From NCBI GenBank assembly GCA_038503075.1, contig JBCAML010000002.1:2976001-3040000 (forward strand): 64,000 nucleotides of DNA, read 5' to 3'. The notes beneath the pieces are model-generated. The model had not been told where the DNA came from. It saw only the letters and a program-made list of their open reading frames with translations, and ran no database searches. Shown in pieces: positions 47,546 through 60,100 of the stretch (positions are counted from its first letter, which is position 1; each line of letters begins with the position of its first letter). Source of the DNA: Gyromitra esculenta (lineage: Eukaryota > Ascomycota > Pezizomycetes > Pezizales > Discinaceae). Position numbers and translations under genes: made by a program.

Positions 47546-49255
47546 CTCAATTACAATGGCAGAGCTATCTCGCGCAGAAAACTTTCGATAGAGCTCTAAT
47601 TTATCACCAACTCTAACCTTTATCAGTTGTCCCAGTTGCTATGGGAGTACTTTGACCAGAAACTTCATAACTTGTCACAACACTTTTCCACGCAAACACG
47701 ATATCAAGTAGACATGAGAATATAGCTCATGCGAGTTTACATCCGAGGCAGCTACTATTTACTTTAAAACTTCTTGGCCCTTGGGGGCTGAATGGCGGCT
47801 CACAGAAAAGCTTCAATCGACCGACTCACAGATTTGTTTACAGGAGACCGAATATTGAATCGTTTCAATACTGCGCCACCTTACGATATATCCGGGTGGT
47901 AAAACCAGCAAAATAGTAAAAGTCACTTCGTGTAACTATTATAAATTGGGGCCATATGATATACTTACCTTATTTTTGTCGGCCGATCTCTATGAACTCG
48001 CGTGGCAATGGCACGTAGCTCATCTCTCAAGGACGAGAGCACCCAACTCATGTAGCTGGATCAAATAAACCCAGGTACCTGACTGCATATACATGCATGA
48101 GAATCGTGGTCCGGATTTAATAAGTGCTTCGACAAGCAGCTTTACATATGTATAAGACTATAAATGAGTATCTTGGAAAACCTCCGATAGTGCACGCGCG
48201 TATGCGGGCTAGAAGCGTTCGAGTCAATTATCTTAATCCCGATTCAAAGAGATATAATTTGGAGAAGGCATTATAATAAGATTCAGTGGTCATCATCTTC
48301 TCTATGCCAGTTCTTAGAGCACTGCCTAAACTCGGGTACTGGTGCTTTCCATTTTCGCTATGTACAAGCAACTCATATATATGCATTCCAACGTTAAACA
48401 CGATCTGCAGCTCATTTGAAACATCCTATCTAAGCTATGCCAAGCAACTGCAGCATTTGACAACCGAGGCTACCAAGACAACGGTGCAAACCTCTCCCAA
48501 TTGCAAGACACATACCAAGTTACAAACCTGCTTAAGAGCGTGAGTGGAGGTGTGGCTACCCCCGCTCTACTCCGTCGAACGGTATCCAAACCCGAAAGCT
48601 GTGTGAATGGGCCAACCGAGTCACTCTAAGAGAGACGAAGATATCAACCCGAATCATACCTCCACATGAAATGCAGTGAAATTTTAAATAGCAGATCTCG
48701 GCGCACACCTCCTTTTCGTAGCAACCTCATTCCCCACCCGGACCCGATATTAACTCAACCTACAGTAATCGAAACCTTTGCAAAATCCAACGCGATATTG
48801 CTCCTTAGAGATCTCACACCTCCAAAACACAGTATAGATCCAATCGAAAGTCTAAGACAGATATTACATGTTGTCTTGGCATTTAGGTCGGTTTCTGCAC
48901 TAGTTTACCCCGGAAAATTGTGGGGTCACTATATTGCATAAACATGGATAGATCCGCAATCAAGGTATGGAGCATGGATGGGAGCCGAGGTCTCTTCCCT
49001 CCGATTTAGACTTGAATGGAAAACATACCTCCTGCTATTCCTGGCATGTGGACCGGTAGTATTTCAGAGGCGAGAGTGGGGTAGCAAGGAGCAAAGTCAC
49101 AGTTTCATTCCAAGGAATAAGTCTTATATAAACTTCTAAGATCTCAATGGTTTATATCATTTCTACCATCGGTCCATAAACCTGGACACTGTAAGTTGGT
49201 ATATCGAACACCGATAAGCATCTATAACCCGTTTTTAAGCGGACCACGGAAAATC
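47546..49255. other. Gene-poor 1.7 kb
   Basis: No supported gene. Frames at 48286-48543 and 48666-48941 are short and unrecognised. The last ~120 bp precede MFS gene 2. Confidence 0.4.
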
Positions 49256-51246
49256 ATGGCTGGTACCGACAAAGAAGCCTACAACATCAAGGACGAACCA
49301 GGCAACATCACGCCTAAGGCTACCCACGAACATGTTGAGAATGGAATTGACCTTGAATATGAGAAGAAAATGATGTTAGTGTTTAGTTCATGGAATGGCG
49401 ACTTTGTTTAATCCAGGATCTAATACAATACAGGCGTAAGATTGACTGGCGCCTATTGCCAATTCTTGGGGCGCTTTATTCAGTTGCATTAATTGATCGT
49501 ACCAATGTTTGACTCCCTACGACATCCCTTCACCAAATACGTCTATGACTCTGTACTGAATGTTTCAACAACAGATGTCCAATGCGGCAATTGCTGGCAT
49601 GACGGCAGAGCTCCGTCTCGACATTGGCGATCGTTATTCCATATGCTTACTGATTTTCTTCATTCCAGTAAGTGGTATCTCGGCTTTTACCAGCGTAGAA
49701 ATAAGCCTCCACGGTTAAGCCGCGCCCCATGTACAATACTACCTTTACATGGTTTGGCTATTCATTTCGTCCAGCTCACTAATATAGATATCGATATAGT
49801 ATTTCCTATTGGAGCTCCCTAGCAACATTTTTCTCCGCAAAGTAGGAGCTGCCAAATGGCTAGGCACAATTGCGCTATTGTGGGGCAGTGTAATGATTGG
49901 GATGGGGTTTGTTCGCAACTGGAAGGTATTAGTTGTCTGTCGTACAATTCTGGGGTGCTTCGAATCAGGTAAACCACCTCGCACCCTCTTTTGATGATAA
50001 ATATTAAGTCGCTTTTCTAGGATTCTTCCCGGGTTGTGTGTATTTGATCTCGTCTTGGTACGTCCGGTATGAGGTTCAGAAACGGTATACATTCGATCAA
50101 TCACAACCGTAAGCTCCTTAAATAGCATACGTTCAAGAAATAACTAACAGCCTCGAAATCTTAGTCTTGCCGGGTTTTACTTAATATCTGTTTTAGTTGG
50201 CGGCTTCTCCTCTATTCTAGCTTACGGTTTAATGCAGCTAAATGGCAAACAAGGATTAGGTGGATGGCGCTGGATTTTTATCATCGTGAGTTTATATTCA
50301 TAGCAAACCATCCATCCTCTAGTGTAGATACTTACCATCTTTATAGGAAGGAGCTATTACATGCGTAGCCGCGTTGGGGGCTTATGTTCTCATCATCGAC
50401 TTCCCAGATAAAGTCCTACAGCGGAGGAAATCTTTTTTGACTGCAAACGATGTCGCACTTGTAAAAGCTCGCATTGACAGGGATCGCGATGATTCTCAAG
50501 CCGATCCATTGACGACGCAGAAGGTCTTGAAGCATTTATCGGATTGGAAGCTTTGGGCATAGTAAGTTGGCTCCTACAAATCTCACTTCATGCCACTTCA
50601 AGTTGGCGGAACCTTCATCACACAAAAACCAACTCTTTCTAGTTCGCTACTCTTTATGGGCGCTACTATTCCCGCCTACGCTTTTCCGTACTTCATGCCT
50701 ATTATTCTTCACGGCATGGGCTACTCCCCCGGAATGTCTCAAATCCTCTCAGCACCACCATACGTATCTAGTGTTATTATCGCTTTAACTTTAGCTTGGG
50801 TAGCAGATAGGACGCATCTTCGCGCCCCATTTGTTATAGCCGGTTGCACGCTCGTCATAATCGGACTTTCCGTCACAGCCTACCATACCAACAATGCTAT
50901 TCGGTACTTAGGAATCTTCATTGGGATGGCCGGGGCACAAGCCAATGTTCCCACAGTTCTCGCATACCAAGCCAACAATATTCGGACAAATTCCAAGAGA
51001 TCTGTCGGTTCAGCGCTACAAATTGGGTTCGGAGGGATTGGAGGAATATATGCAAGCACTGTTTTCCGACAGCAGGATTCGCCAAAATACTTGAATGGTC
51101 TATGGGCTACAATGGGAGCTCAGTTTTTAATGATGGTCATTTTGGCTGCTACGTCGCTACATTTTAAAAGAAAGAATCGACAGCACGCTGAGGGGACATT
51201 GCAAGAGCCACTCGAAGGCCACGAGGACTTCACTTATACCCTTTAG
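49256..51246 (+). CDS. MFS permease, anion:cation symporter (Dal5-like) family, second copy
   Basis: Eight exons (49256-49374, 49434-49506, 49575-49667, 49800-49968, 50021-50108, 50165-50285, 50347-50561, 50643-51246) give 493 aa. Landmarks are RKIDWRLLPILGALYSVALI, DRTNMSNAAIAGMTAEL, CRTILGCFESGFFPGCVYLI, GGWRWIFIIEGAITCVAALG, and FMGATIPAYAFPYFMPIIL after the cytosolic loop. A later QANNIRTNSKRSVGSALQIG block is typical of the subfamily. It is a distant paralogue of the gene at 23275-25208, not a recent copy. The expected substrate is a small organic acid or vitamin; unknown. I chose the Met at 49256, but an in-frame Met at 49196 would add 20 residues. The aquaporin follows on the same strand ~400 bp downstream. 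Confidence 0.9.
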
Positions 51247-51654
51247 CATGTTCGATAGATTCCTTCTTCTCTTGGAGATGCGTTATTTGAAGGAATAAAA
51301 CAATACGAAGATTACGATATGTTAGCTATAGGTTGCAGTGCACTAGTAATATAGATCACGTGCACACGCTTCAATATTTGGTAATACTGTGCGCTCCTTG
51401 ATCCTCCTGTTAACGCGTGAGATCAAGCGATTTGTGGCTGTGGTTCTAAGTATCTCAATGATGTAACTTGATGAAATGATACAATACCGGACTTCCTAGC
51501 CGAGCTAGCCTGTGACCTGTCACAGTGATGTCGTACCGGTAGTTCAAAGGATATTGTACTTTAATTTGACTTCCCGTGGAAGTTGTTCCTGACACCAAAA
51601 GTCGCCCTTCCACCAATTCATCTACCAAGAAGCCTCAAAAATCCGCAATTTACA
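51247..51654. other. MFS-aquaporin intergenic spacer
   Basis: About 400 bp that must contain the MFS 3' end and the aquaporin promoter. A TGTGACctGTCACA palindrome lies near 51509. Nothing else recognised. Confidence 0.4.
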
Positions 51655-53464
51655 ATGCCAAAGAGTATTTTGCCATGTTTTCGCAACCAGGATACTGCAC
51701 CAAAACGTCGAATCCCATTTACCAGATGGATGAGCCGTGAGGCCAAAAACCGTGAGTGCTAGTTGGATCCCTCAAGCTTGTAATATTATAATTACAACGG
51801 CACTATTTATTTATAAATGCAATTAATTGACAATCTATAAACATATGTAGATTTTGTCGCATCTGTAAGCTTTCTCCTTTCTGAAAACTAGATCAGCGAA
51901 TCGCTTGCATGCTTGATCCTAAGAAACTTCCTTGGGAGTAATAGCTAGCAGAGTTTGTAGGTAAGTTAATGCTATGTTTATTACTATCTAAATTCATGAA
52001 GTACTTCGCTTTCTACCACTAATTTTATGTATATAGGCACGGTTCTTTTCCTTTTTTTCGCTTTCGGTGAGCCCTAGCCCCCGCACTCACTATCAAACTA
52101 CCTCTCATGTGATTGTGAAGTTCAACTGGATCTCGATTGGCTAATAACTATTTAAAACATCCTAATTCACAGGAGGAACCCAAGTCGCAAGTACCAGTGA
52201 TGTTCAACAGGGAAAAACAAATACCACCATGATAGAGTCCAACACTAGCGTGCTTCTATATATCGCTCTGAGTTTTGGTTTTAGTTTAGCAGTCAACGCA
52301 TGGGTTTTCTTCAGAGTCAGTGGAGGATTATTTAATCCAGCTGTACGTCCTAAAATCTTGATTTCCGCCCTTCTCCGATTATAGCCAGCTCGTATACCAA
52401 AATAAATACTCCTTAGGTTACATTGAGTATGGTTTTAGTGGGAGCAATGACCCTTCGCAGGTAACAACATACGCACTCTCTCTAAGCCCGACTTCTACTT
52501 GAATAGTGTATATGCTGAAATTCATATTCCTAGGGGAGCCTGTATCTCTGTTTCCCAAATCACTGGCGGCATCGCAGCTTCTGCCATTACAAGCGCTTTA
52601 TTTCCAGGAGCTCTGAGTGTCCATACTACACTTACCGGTAAGCTGATAACGAGCCGTATCATCAGTCAAGTACCAATTAACAAGTCTGTTGGTATTAGGT
52701 ACAAGCATCGTTAGGGGGTTGTTTATTGAAATGTTCTGCACCACTCTATTAGTCTTTACAATTTTGATGTTGGCAGTCGAGGTAATACCGAGCTATTTCA
52801 AGGTCGCCCGAAAACAATTGCTTGTTGGACCGAGACTCACCTTTCCTACTCAAACAGAAACATCGGGCAACTTTCATCGCGCCAATAGGGATTGGGCTGG
52901 CTCTTTTCATTGCCGAGATGGTTGGTATGTTATCTACGATTTAACAAATTTCCCATAAGAGGGTCCATATAAGTTTGAACCAAAACTAAACTAGTTCCAA
53001 AAGGCGTTTTTTATACCGGTGGCAGCCTCAACCCAGCACGATCTTTCGGACCTGACGTCGTGGACGGCAAATTCGAAAGGTATCATTGGATTTACTGTAA
53101 AGTCATCTCTCCATATATTCACGAATATCTAATGAAAAATTTGCCCAAGGCTAGCTAGCTTTCACTAACGCCAATTAATCGCTATTATACAATAGGGGTC
53201 GGACCTGGTCTTGGAGCCATTCTAGCAACTGCGTTCTACAAACTTATAAAAGTTTTAGAATACGAGGCTGCTAACCCAGACCAAGATGCTGATCTTAATC
53301 CCCACCAACAAAAAGTTGATACTTCCCGTCGTTCCAGCGAAACGAACACCCTTTCGCCCACGAGTCAACAACCAGCACCTACTGGGATCAGCAGAGAAAC
53401 AACAGCTCCAACGACAAGAGGAAACCCCCCAGGCGATGGAGGGGCTGAGGGTACAGGTTTTTAA
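51655..53464 (+). CDS. Aquaporin (MIP family channel)
   Basis: Eleven exons (51655-51751, 51851-51864, 51945-51960, 52037-52066, 52173-52342, 52417-52460, 52534-52637, 52699-52781, 52858-52924, 53004-53096, 53196-53464) give 328 aa. A basic cytosolic N-terminus is followed by TM1 [20 protein letters not shown], first NPA box at 107-109 ([16 protein letters not shown]), TM4 [20 protein letters not shown], and second NPA box at 218-220 ([17 protein letters not shown]) with the pore Arg at 221. A Ser/Thr/Pro-rich cytosolic tail of ~70 residues ends the protein. Both boxes are intact NPA and the second is followed by Arg, as in water-selecting channels, not aquaglyceroporins (where Asp usually follows). 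Three exons of 14-30 nt at the 5' end make it easy to mis-annotate. All phases close. Confidence 0.9.
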
Positions 53465-54154
53465 AGGTCTAAGACAATTACTTCAGGGCATCTGTATAGT
53501 TAGTCATGATGAGATTGGCTTTTTTTTGTAATTCGCTTAAATCATGTTTATTTATCCTGTAATTGGTACCCACTCATGAAAATGTAGAGTAGAGTAGTAC
53601 TATTAATTGTAGTTATTATGAATATTAATAATCCTCATATGATCCACCAATAACTGTGGAACCAAATTAAAGCCCTCTTCGTAAAAAAAATAACCAGAAT
53701 AAACTAAGCCTAGTTAATTATATATCTTAAGCACTCATATCAAATTAAGTTCATTATTTTTGTAATGTTTTTGTATTAGTTGCGGCATTTTCCGTTTTCT
53801 ATAAGCAATGATCTCACAACTCTATATGTAGGTAGAATTATTACCATCATACCTAAGAGGACAACGAAAAATACTCTCTATGGTCAACTGCTTGATCTAT
53901 CTTTAATACTTAGTTAGGACATTCACTTCTACAAGATAAATCGCCTGAGTACCTAGCTTTTGGTCATGCTACCCAAGTAAGACTCGGTGTGCATAGGCAC
54001 AGACGACTGTAATGAAATCTAAATCGCAAAAAACACACGAAAACAAATAATCCTAAGAATCCTATAATTCTTATAAATTATGCTTTATATCCTAGTTTGT
54101 TCTTCCGCGTGAACCCCCCTCCCGCATGAAATCCAATCGGTACATAAAATCCGA
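53465..54154. other. Convergent 3' spacer
   Basis: AT-rich 690 bp between the aquaporin (plus) and deacetylase (minus) stop codons; it holds the two 3' UTRs and nothing else I can see. Confidence 0.45.
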
Positions 54155-56680
54155 TTACAATGCCGGAGCATTCGGATCCTGTAAACATTGATCCACACGC
54201 ATCAACTGCTTACCACTTGCCTTCGCCAACTGAATGAACTGCTGCAAGTATCCCACAGTGGTTGGGTACAAATAATGCATAACCACAAGATTTCCGCCCT
54301 TAGCCAGATCACGCTTGAACGCATCGAGCTGCTTCTCGGGAGTGGGACCAGTCGCCCAGAGCCAATCCTCGCAATCTAAAAATACAGCCAGTTAGCGAAC
54401 AAAAACTTATATAAATTTCAAATAGATGAAGAACATACCAATAGACCAGTTGATAAGCTGTCCACCTGGAATAAGAGCAGCAATCCTTTGTCTCATCTTC
54501 GCACCCTCATTTCCAAACGGCGGGCGGAAATACTTGGTGGTCATACCAAGGGTCTCTTGAACTGCATTGATGTCCTGGGTAATCTCCCAGTCGATGGCTT
54601 CGTTGGTGCCGAGACCCTCGATCTTGGGGTGGGTGTAGGAGTGGTAAGCGACTTGATGGCCTTGCGACAGCATCTCCTTGTACACATTTGTGAGATTCGT
54701 GCTTGTGTCGCGGAGTGCTGCACCAACGGTGAAGAAGGTAACCTTGATTCCCTCATCTTTGACAATCTTCATGACCTGCTGAGCCAAAGCTGGGTCACCA
54801 TCATCAATAGCGAAGGCGAGGGAGTTAGGACGAGTGCAGGCGAATATGAGAGGCGCGGTCGGAAGCTTAGAGGGGACGATATGGCCGCTAGGGACGGTCT
54901 TGACGATTTCGATCTTAGAGATGATGGTGTTGGTGGCTGAGGTGAAACCCTTAATAGCGATGCCGACAACACGGGTCTTAATAATATCGAAGTGAGCGAT
55001 AGGAACGTAGATATCCGTTGCGCTGGCATAGCGGCCGGCATCGACCTCATCCCAAGTCTCGGGATAGGGAGCAATGTTTTCGTTACAGGCGGAGTTGTGC
55101 TGCTGAAGAGCAATTGAGAAGGCACTGGAACCAGTATATGCGATGTGAAGGTACCCACTGTTGTAGGCGGTCATGTCCCGACAACTGTCCGTCAGCTGCG
55201 AGTAGTAGGCAAGATCGCTGTCGGTATATTTGATGGTAAGCTTGCCGCCAGAGACTGTATAGCCCGTAGCATCGTCACCACCGTGCCAGAATCCGAGGGC
55301 GTTGGAATCAGGGTTGGCAAACTGATCAACGACAATTGCGGTTGCGGTAGTAGACGTGACTGGAATAGTAGCACTTGGGATAACATCGGTAGGTGTCGGG
55401 GCAACAACGTATTCAGAAATAGTGCTACCGCAATAGAAGGCCATAGGACCAAAAGAGAACACCTTACTGTTGGTGTTGTAAAACATGATGGACATGAGTT
55501 TTCCGGTATCCAAGCCAGTAAAGGTGGAGAACGGGAAGCTGTAGAACTTCTCGGTGCCATCAAAGGTCCATCCCAATTGAGTGTTGGTCTTGTCAACAGA
55601 TAGGAAGTTGTCGGCACTGCAGCTCGCACTGTACTGTAGCTGGACCGTGAAAGTGGTGCCCGCGGGAGCCTTGATACGCATACCGATACCTCCATACTTG
55701 TTGGTGGCACTGATACAGTCAAAATTTGAGTAGAAGTACGAATTGGCTGTCGGTGTAAAGGTGACACGGTTATTGGCTACAACGATAGAAGTCATGGTGG
55801 TATCGTCAGATGACGCCTTGAGCAAAGCATTGTAGTAGAGGAACGTGAGACGAGACTGTGACGCCCAGTCGTCAATGAGAAGAGGCGTACAGGTACCGGT
55901 TGAAGGAGCACTGCTAGTTGTGCTGGAGGAAGAAGTGATAGAAGTACTACCGGAAGAGACCTTGGTACTAGAAGTAATTGTGCTAGAGGAGGAGACTCCG
56001 GTAGTAGATGAAGTGACGACCGAGCTTGAAGATCCACCGGCAGCACAGACAAGGCTGGTCTGCCCAAGTTCATATGCGCTTCCAGTCTTGCTGAATCCAG
56101 CCCACACAAATGCCTTGATGACATTCAAGTTTGCCCCAGTGAAGCTAGACAACGGAATTGTGATGGTTTGAGTGGCGCCCGTCAAACCAGAGACAGTATA
56201 GTAATAGCTAGTATAAGTAGTTGATGCGCAGGTACTCGCTGTCTGCAGCTCGATAGTGAACGAAGTGCCGGAAGAAGGGCCCTTGAAAGGAAACGTGAGA
56301 GCGTTGTAGCCCTGAGTTGTCGCGGCAATACACGAATCAAAAGAGGTATAGAAGTATGACCCAGCCGCCGGAGTGAAGGTGAGCTTCTTCAGGGCCACAT
56401 TGGCAGTAACAGAGGTCATACTACCATCGTCTAATAATTTCATTAGCCCATTACTCTCGATTTAAACATTAAGTTGCAGGCATGATCATGCAATAACCAT
56501 GCCAACCCCACAGCCACTAATTAGAATAGAAAACTCACCACTTGTCCAACTGCCTTGATCATTGATATTGGTGGAGTAGGTGGAGTAGTCGTCAAGCAAA
56601 AGATTGCTGCTGCAAGCCGCAGACGCGGTGCCCCAAAGGACGGCGCAGACAGCCAGCACACGGCCGACGGACCCACGCAT
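54155..56680 (-). CDS. Secreted polysaccharide deacetylase (CE4/NodB) with three N-terminal modules
   Basis: Three exons, 56680-56539, 56430-54439 and 54375-54155, give 784 aa. A signal peptide (VGRVLAVCAVLWGTASAA) precedes three tandem beta-sandwich-like modules of ~130-150 aa. They start LLLDDYSTYS, LLIDDWASQS and IVVDQFANPD; each contains a TFTP- or TIKY-like strand, a Phe/Tyr-rich segment and a paired Cys. Modules 1 and 2 are separated by a Ser/Thr linker (~170-200). The NodB domain (~575-760) has the metal Asp in AIDDGD (~590), HSYTHP (~644), RPPFG (~685), DWLWA and VVMHYL. CE4 enzymes remove acetyl groups from chitin or from acetylated plant polysaccharides. The sugar-binding function of the N-terminal modules is inference. 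The long modular front is unusual for fungal chitin deacetylases, which more often carry small chitin-binding domains. Confidence 0.88.
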
Positions 56681-57100
56681 GGTGAAATTAATAAATTATT
56701 GTTGATCTTTAAAGTATGTATGAATGTATTGAAAAAAGCCACACAGCTAACGAGGGTAGAATATGCAATTAAGCAAATTGAATTCACAACGACAGACAAA
56801 GCGAATGACTATGATCGTCGGAGCACGATCGTATTAGGCGATGTTCAGCAATCCCCGAGAACGAGAGACGTGAGCTGGAGCAATAGAGAAGAGAAAGGTG
56901 GAAAAAAGGGCGAGATTGAGGGTATATAAAAGCACCAGAGGAATCCATCTCGATGAGTGTGTGTAACAAGTGACAACCAACCAACCAATCCTCGAACCTC
57001 AAGATGGTCACTATGGGGGTTGAAAATCATGCGTGATAGAGGGGGGCAAAAATAAAGCTGTTGATGCCTATGTATAGTATACATTATAACCACATTAGCT
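56681..57100. other. Upstream region of the deacetylase gene
   Basis: On the minus strand a TATATA motif (about 56922-56927) is followed by a CT-rich stretch and then ~200 bp to the ATG; this is a plausible promoter and leader. Frames here on both strands are in the untranslated region. Confidence 0.4.
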
Positions 57101-60100
57101 ACAACTGTGCCTCGGGCATCATTCCCGTTGACTGAGATCCGATCCTGTGGACTGATATTAGGGGTGTTGGCACCGGTAAGTAGTCCTAGCCACCAGAAAA
57201 CAATCTCTGGAGATCCCCTGTTCCCCGCAATTAACCCGTGTGCTTCCCAGCAAGGATAGGCACAGGAATTGAAGAATAGATACCCTATTAAGGTAGGGGC
57301 AACGTTCTAGATGTTAAGAATTTCTAGAAAATCAATAATACTACGAAGTTTCTCCTTTCTTTCTACCCATCCTCATAAAGCCCACTCACTATAACTGAAT
57401 AAGTCGCAAACATGAAACCGGGGCAGAAAACGACCGGTAAGTACAATTTGGGCCTCTGGTGCCAGTAGAGATCCCTGTCAAGGGAATTATAAGCTTAACA
57501 GGGCCTCGTGATAGTGTACGAACCGATTATCCGGTTGCCGAGACCTGTAGGACTCCATTGAACTAAGGGAAGATGGTGGCACATAGGGCTCGTATAAGCT
57601 CGCGTATGGCATAGCTGGCTAGGCATTGGCTCTCCGTATTTTCGCCAGAGCTCAAACATCACTAAAGCTTGTAGTTAAGCTGGGCTTCTTTTAGAAAGAG
57701 TGCTTTTTCCGAGACATGTTCCTGGTTGCTGTGCATAGAACGATCTGCGGAAAGTGTCCGAGCCAACTCGCAACACGAACTTGAGCCTGTTGAGGGGAAA
57801 GCAGTGAATTACTCCCGTAACACGGCTGAATGACGAGCAAATCTCCACTTTCGTTTACCAGATTAGGATGATTATTACACACGACGATCGAAACCGGGAT
57901 ATAGCCAGAAGAAACGAAGTGCTCCTTGACCCTTGCATTGTCGTACTAGAATTTAGTGGACCTCTAAATATAGGAGGGCTGTTCGGTCTCACGGAACTTG
58001 GTGATAAACGTTTTCTTCCCGATAGGTACCTTTGAATTCGCCAAGAATACACTATAGGGTGGCGTGAAAATGAACGGCGGGTTATCCGCTCCAAGGAATC
58101 ACCGCACAAATATGAGATCTGTACCATCTTCAGACCCCAAAAACTGAGTAGAGTAGATCAGAAACAACGCCGAGAAAGCCTTCACAGCTCCACCGAAGCC
58201 ACGGAGCAGGCACATTAAGACGCAAAGTGCACTCTCGTACCTCCCCCTGGAGGATAGGTGCCGTTAGCAAGCCACTTAAACGCCTCATCTGGCGATTAGG
58301 GAAGTCAGCGTCTACCACAACGTGGGGAATTTGCGCTCAGGGGTCGAAAACCCTTATATCCCATATGATATCATATGATCGGAAGACCTAAACACAACAA
58401 TAAGCTCATTACCAAACAAAAACCCCTCTCCTTCTATTCGGCTTTCGCCGAGAAACGTAATTGAAGGTTTCTTCACCAAAAACTCACCCCTATCCCCGCG
58501 CTTGTGAAAAAAGAAAAGAAAATTAAGCGAATAAAAACTTCGTTGATCATGTCCTGATCCAGGAGGTGCTGCCGCTTGAAGCTATTCTTATCCACGCGAG
58601 CCGTACTAGAACTGTGGGCTGCCAGGGTCATTAGAAGACCCTAAAGACCTTTTGTCCAGTCCTAGCTAGCACTGAATTTCGGCCAAAAAACACCCGCGCT
58701 GGAATGCCGGAACAATATGTTCCCGAAGCATCCCGAAGCACCATTTGCACATCATCTGCTGGGCACTAAATATGGCTGAGAAACCGAAACATTTCCTCAA
58801 AAGCACAATGCCATCTACCAGTTTTGGTCAATAGATTATGAATACTTTACACGTAACTCATATGCTTAGTTGAATTCCTACTCGAGTATCTGTCCACACA
58901 GTCTCCAAGTTAGCATCTAAGCAGCCTAAGCACCGCAAAGCAAGTTTGAAACAACAGAAAGGCAATTTCGTACGTACGTACCTAGTATTTTGTATGCAAG
59001 AAAGAATAAACATTCGATTCTCGCTACCCACAATGCAGCGCAGTGCAGAGTAGCACAGTTTGAGGCTACCTATCCCACCCACGTTGTACAAGGGCGTCAA
59101 TAAAGCCGCGGGGGATTATCAAATGCCTGCAACACGGGATCGAATCATACCAACAACGGCTGTATGTAGCGAGTTCAACTCAGAGGGCGATAGAATATCA
59201 CGAAGTTTTGTGCTGCCATTGACAAAATTGCCCCCCCCCTTTTTTTTATGAAACACCCAATTACATCGCAGGATATGCATCCCCCTCTTTTAGCTGCCAT
59301 ACATATCTTGCGAAACCCCTGAATTCAACACACTCAGATAGAACGTCACGCCACGCGAGGAAAAGTCTCCAAGGAAACGACCATTCCTGATTGAGACTTG
59401 TTGGAATTGGGATCTTGCATATGGCTGGAGTATGTGTGCAGACGGCGAATGATGTAGTGTGAGATTTTGTTGATAGTCGTGAGGTAGAGAGGATGGAGGC
59501 TCTCTTGGGTATGTGACCCTCTTCTCTAAACCCGTGATCCAACCCTGAAAACTAAACCCATTGTTGTTCGTATAGCCACATGATGCAGGTGTAGGATGTA
59601 AAGTATAAACTACATGTAGCGGATAAAGCCTAACAAAAAGCTTCAGTTCAGTTGCTCGTGGGGAAAAAATACACGTCTAGGCTTTATGGTTTATGATTAT
59701 CGAACAGCTTAATGCGTCCGCATATATATAAAAATCCACGGTATACTCAAACGCCTTGAAGCGCAAATTGAATATTCGGTTACACATGTATGTAAGGCTT
59801 TATATTACTAGCAGCCGTGTTTGCTTTCGAATTTCAGCCCCGACAGACCAATTCACAGTCGCGCAGCCCTTAAGCCCATGTCTAAATGCTTGAGTAGTAA
59901 CTCGGAAATGGGATACAAAGGGATCGCGTATCACTTCTCTTCAGCTTTTTAATAGGCTGAATTGTGTATATCGAGTGATTTCCCATGAAGCGCTGGTCGC
60001 TAGTAATCGATAATTTTGATCATAGCCTAGCTAGTGGTTTTTTGCCTCCAGACCCTTATATAGTGACTCCACTCATATCTGAGCCTAAAGCTCAAATTCG

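Noticed and set aside
54488..56171. Several 100-190-codon frames inside the deacetylase locus on both strands
   Set aside because: All overlap the CE4 exon in other frames; Ser/Thr-rich coding sequence produces such shadows.
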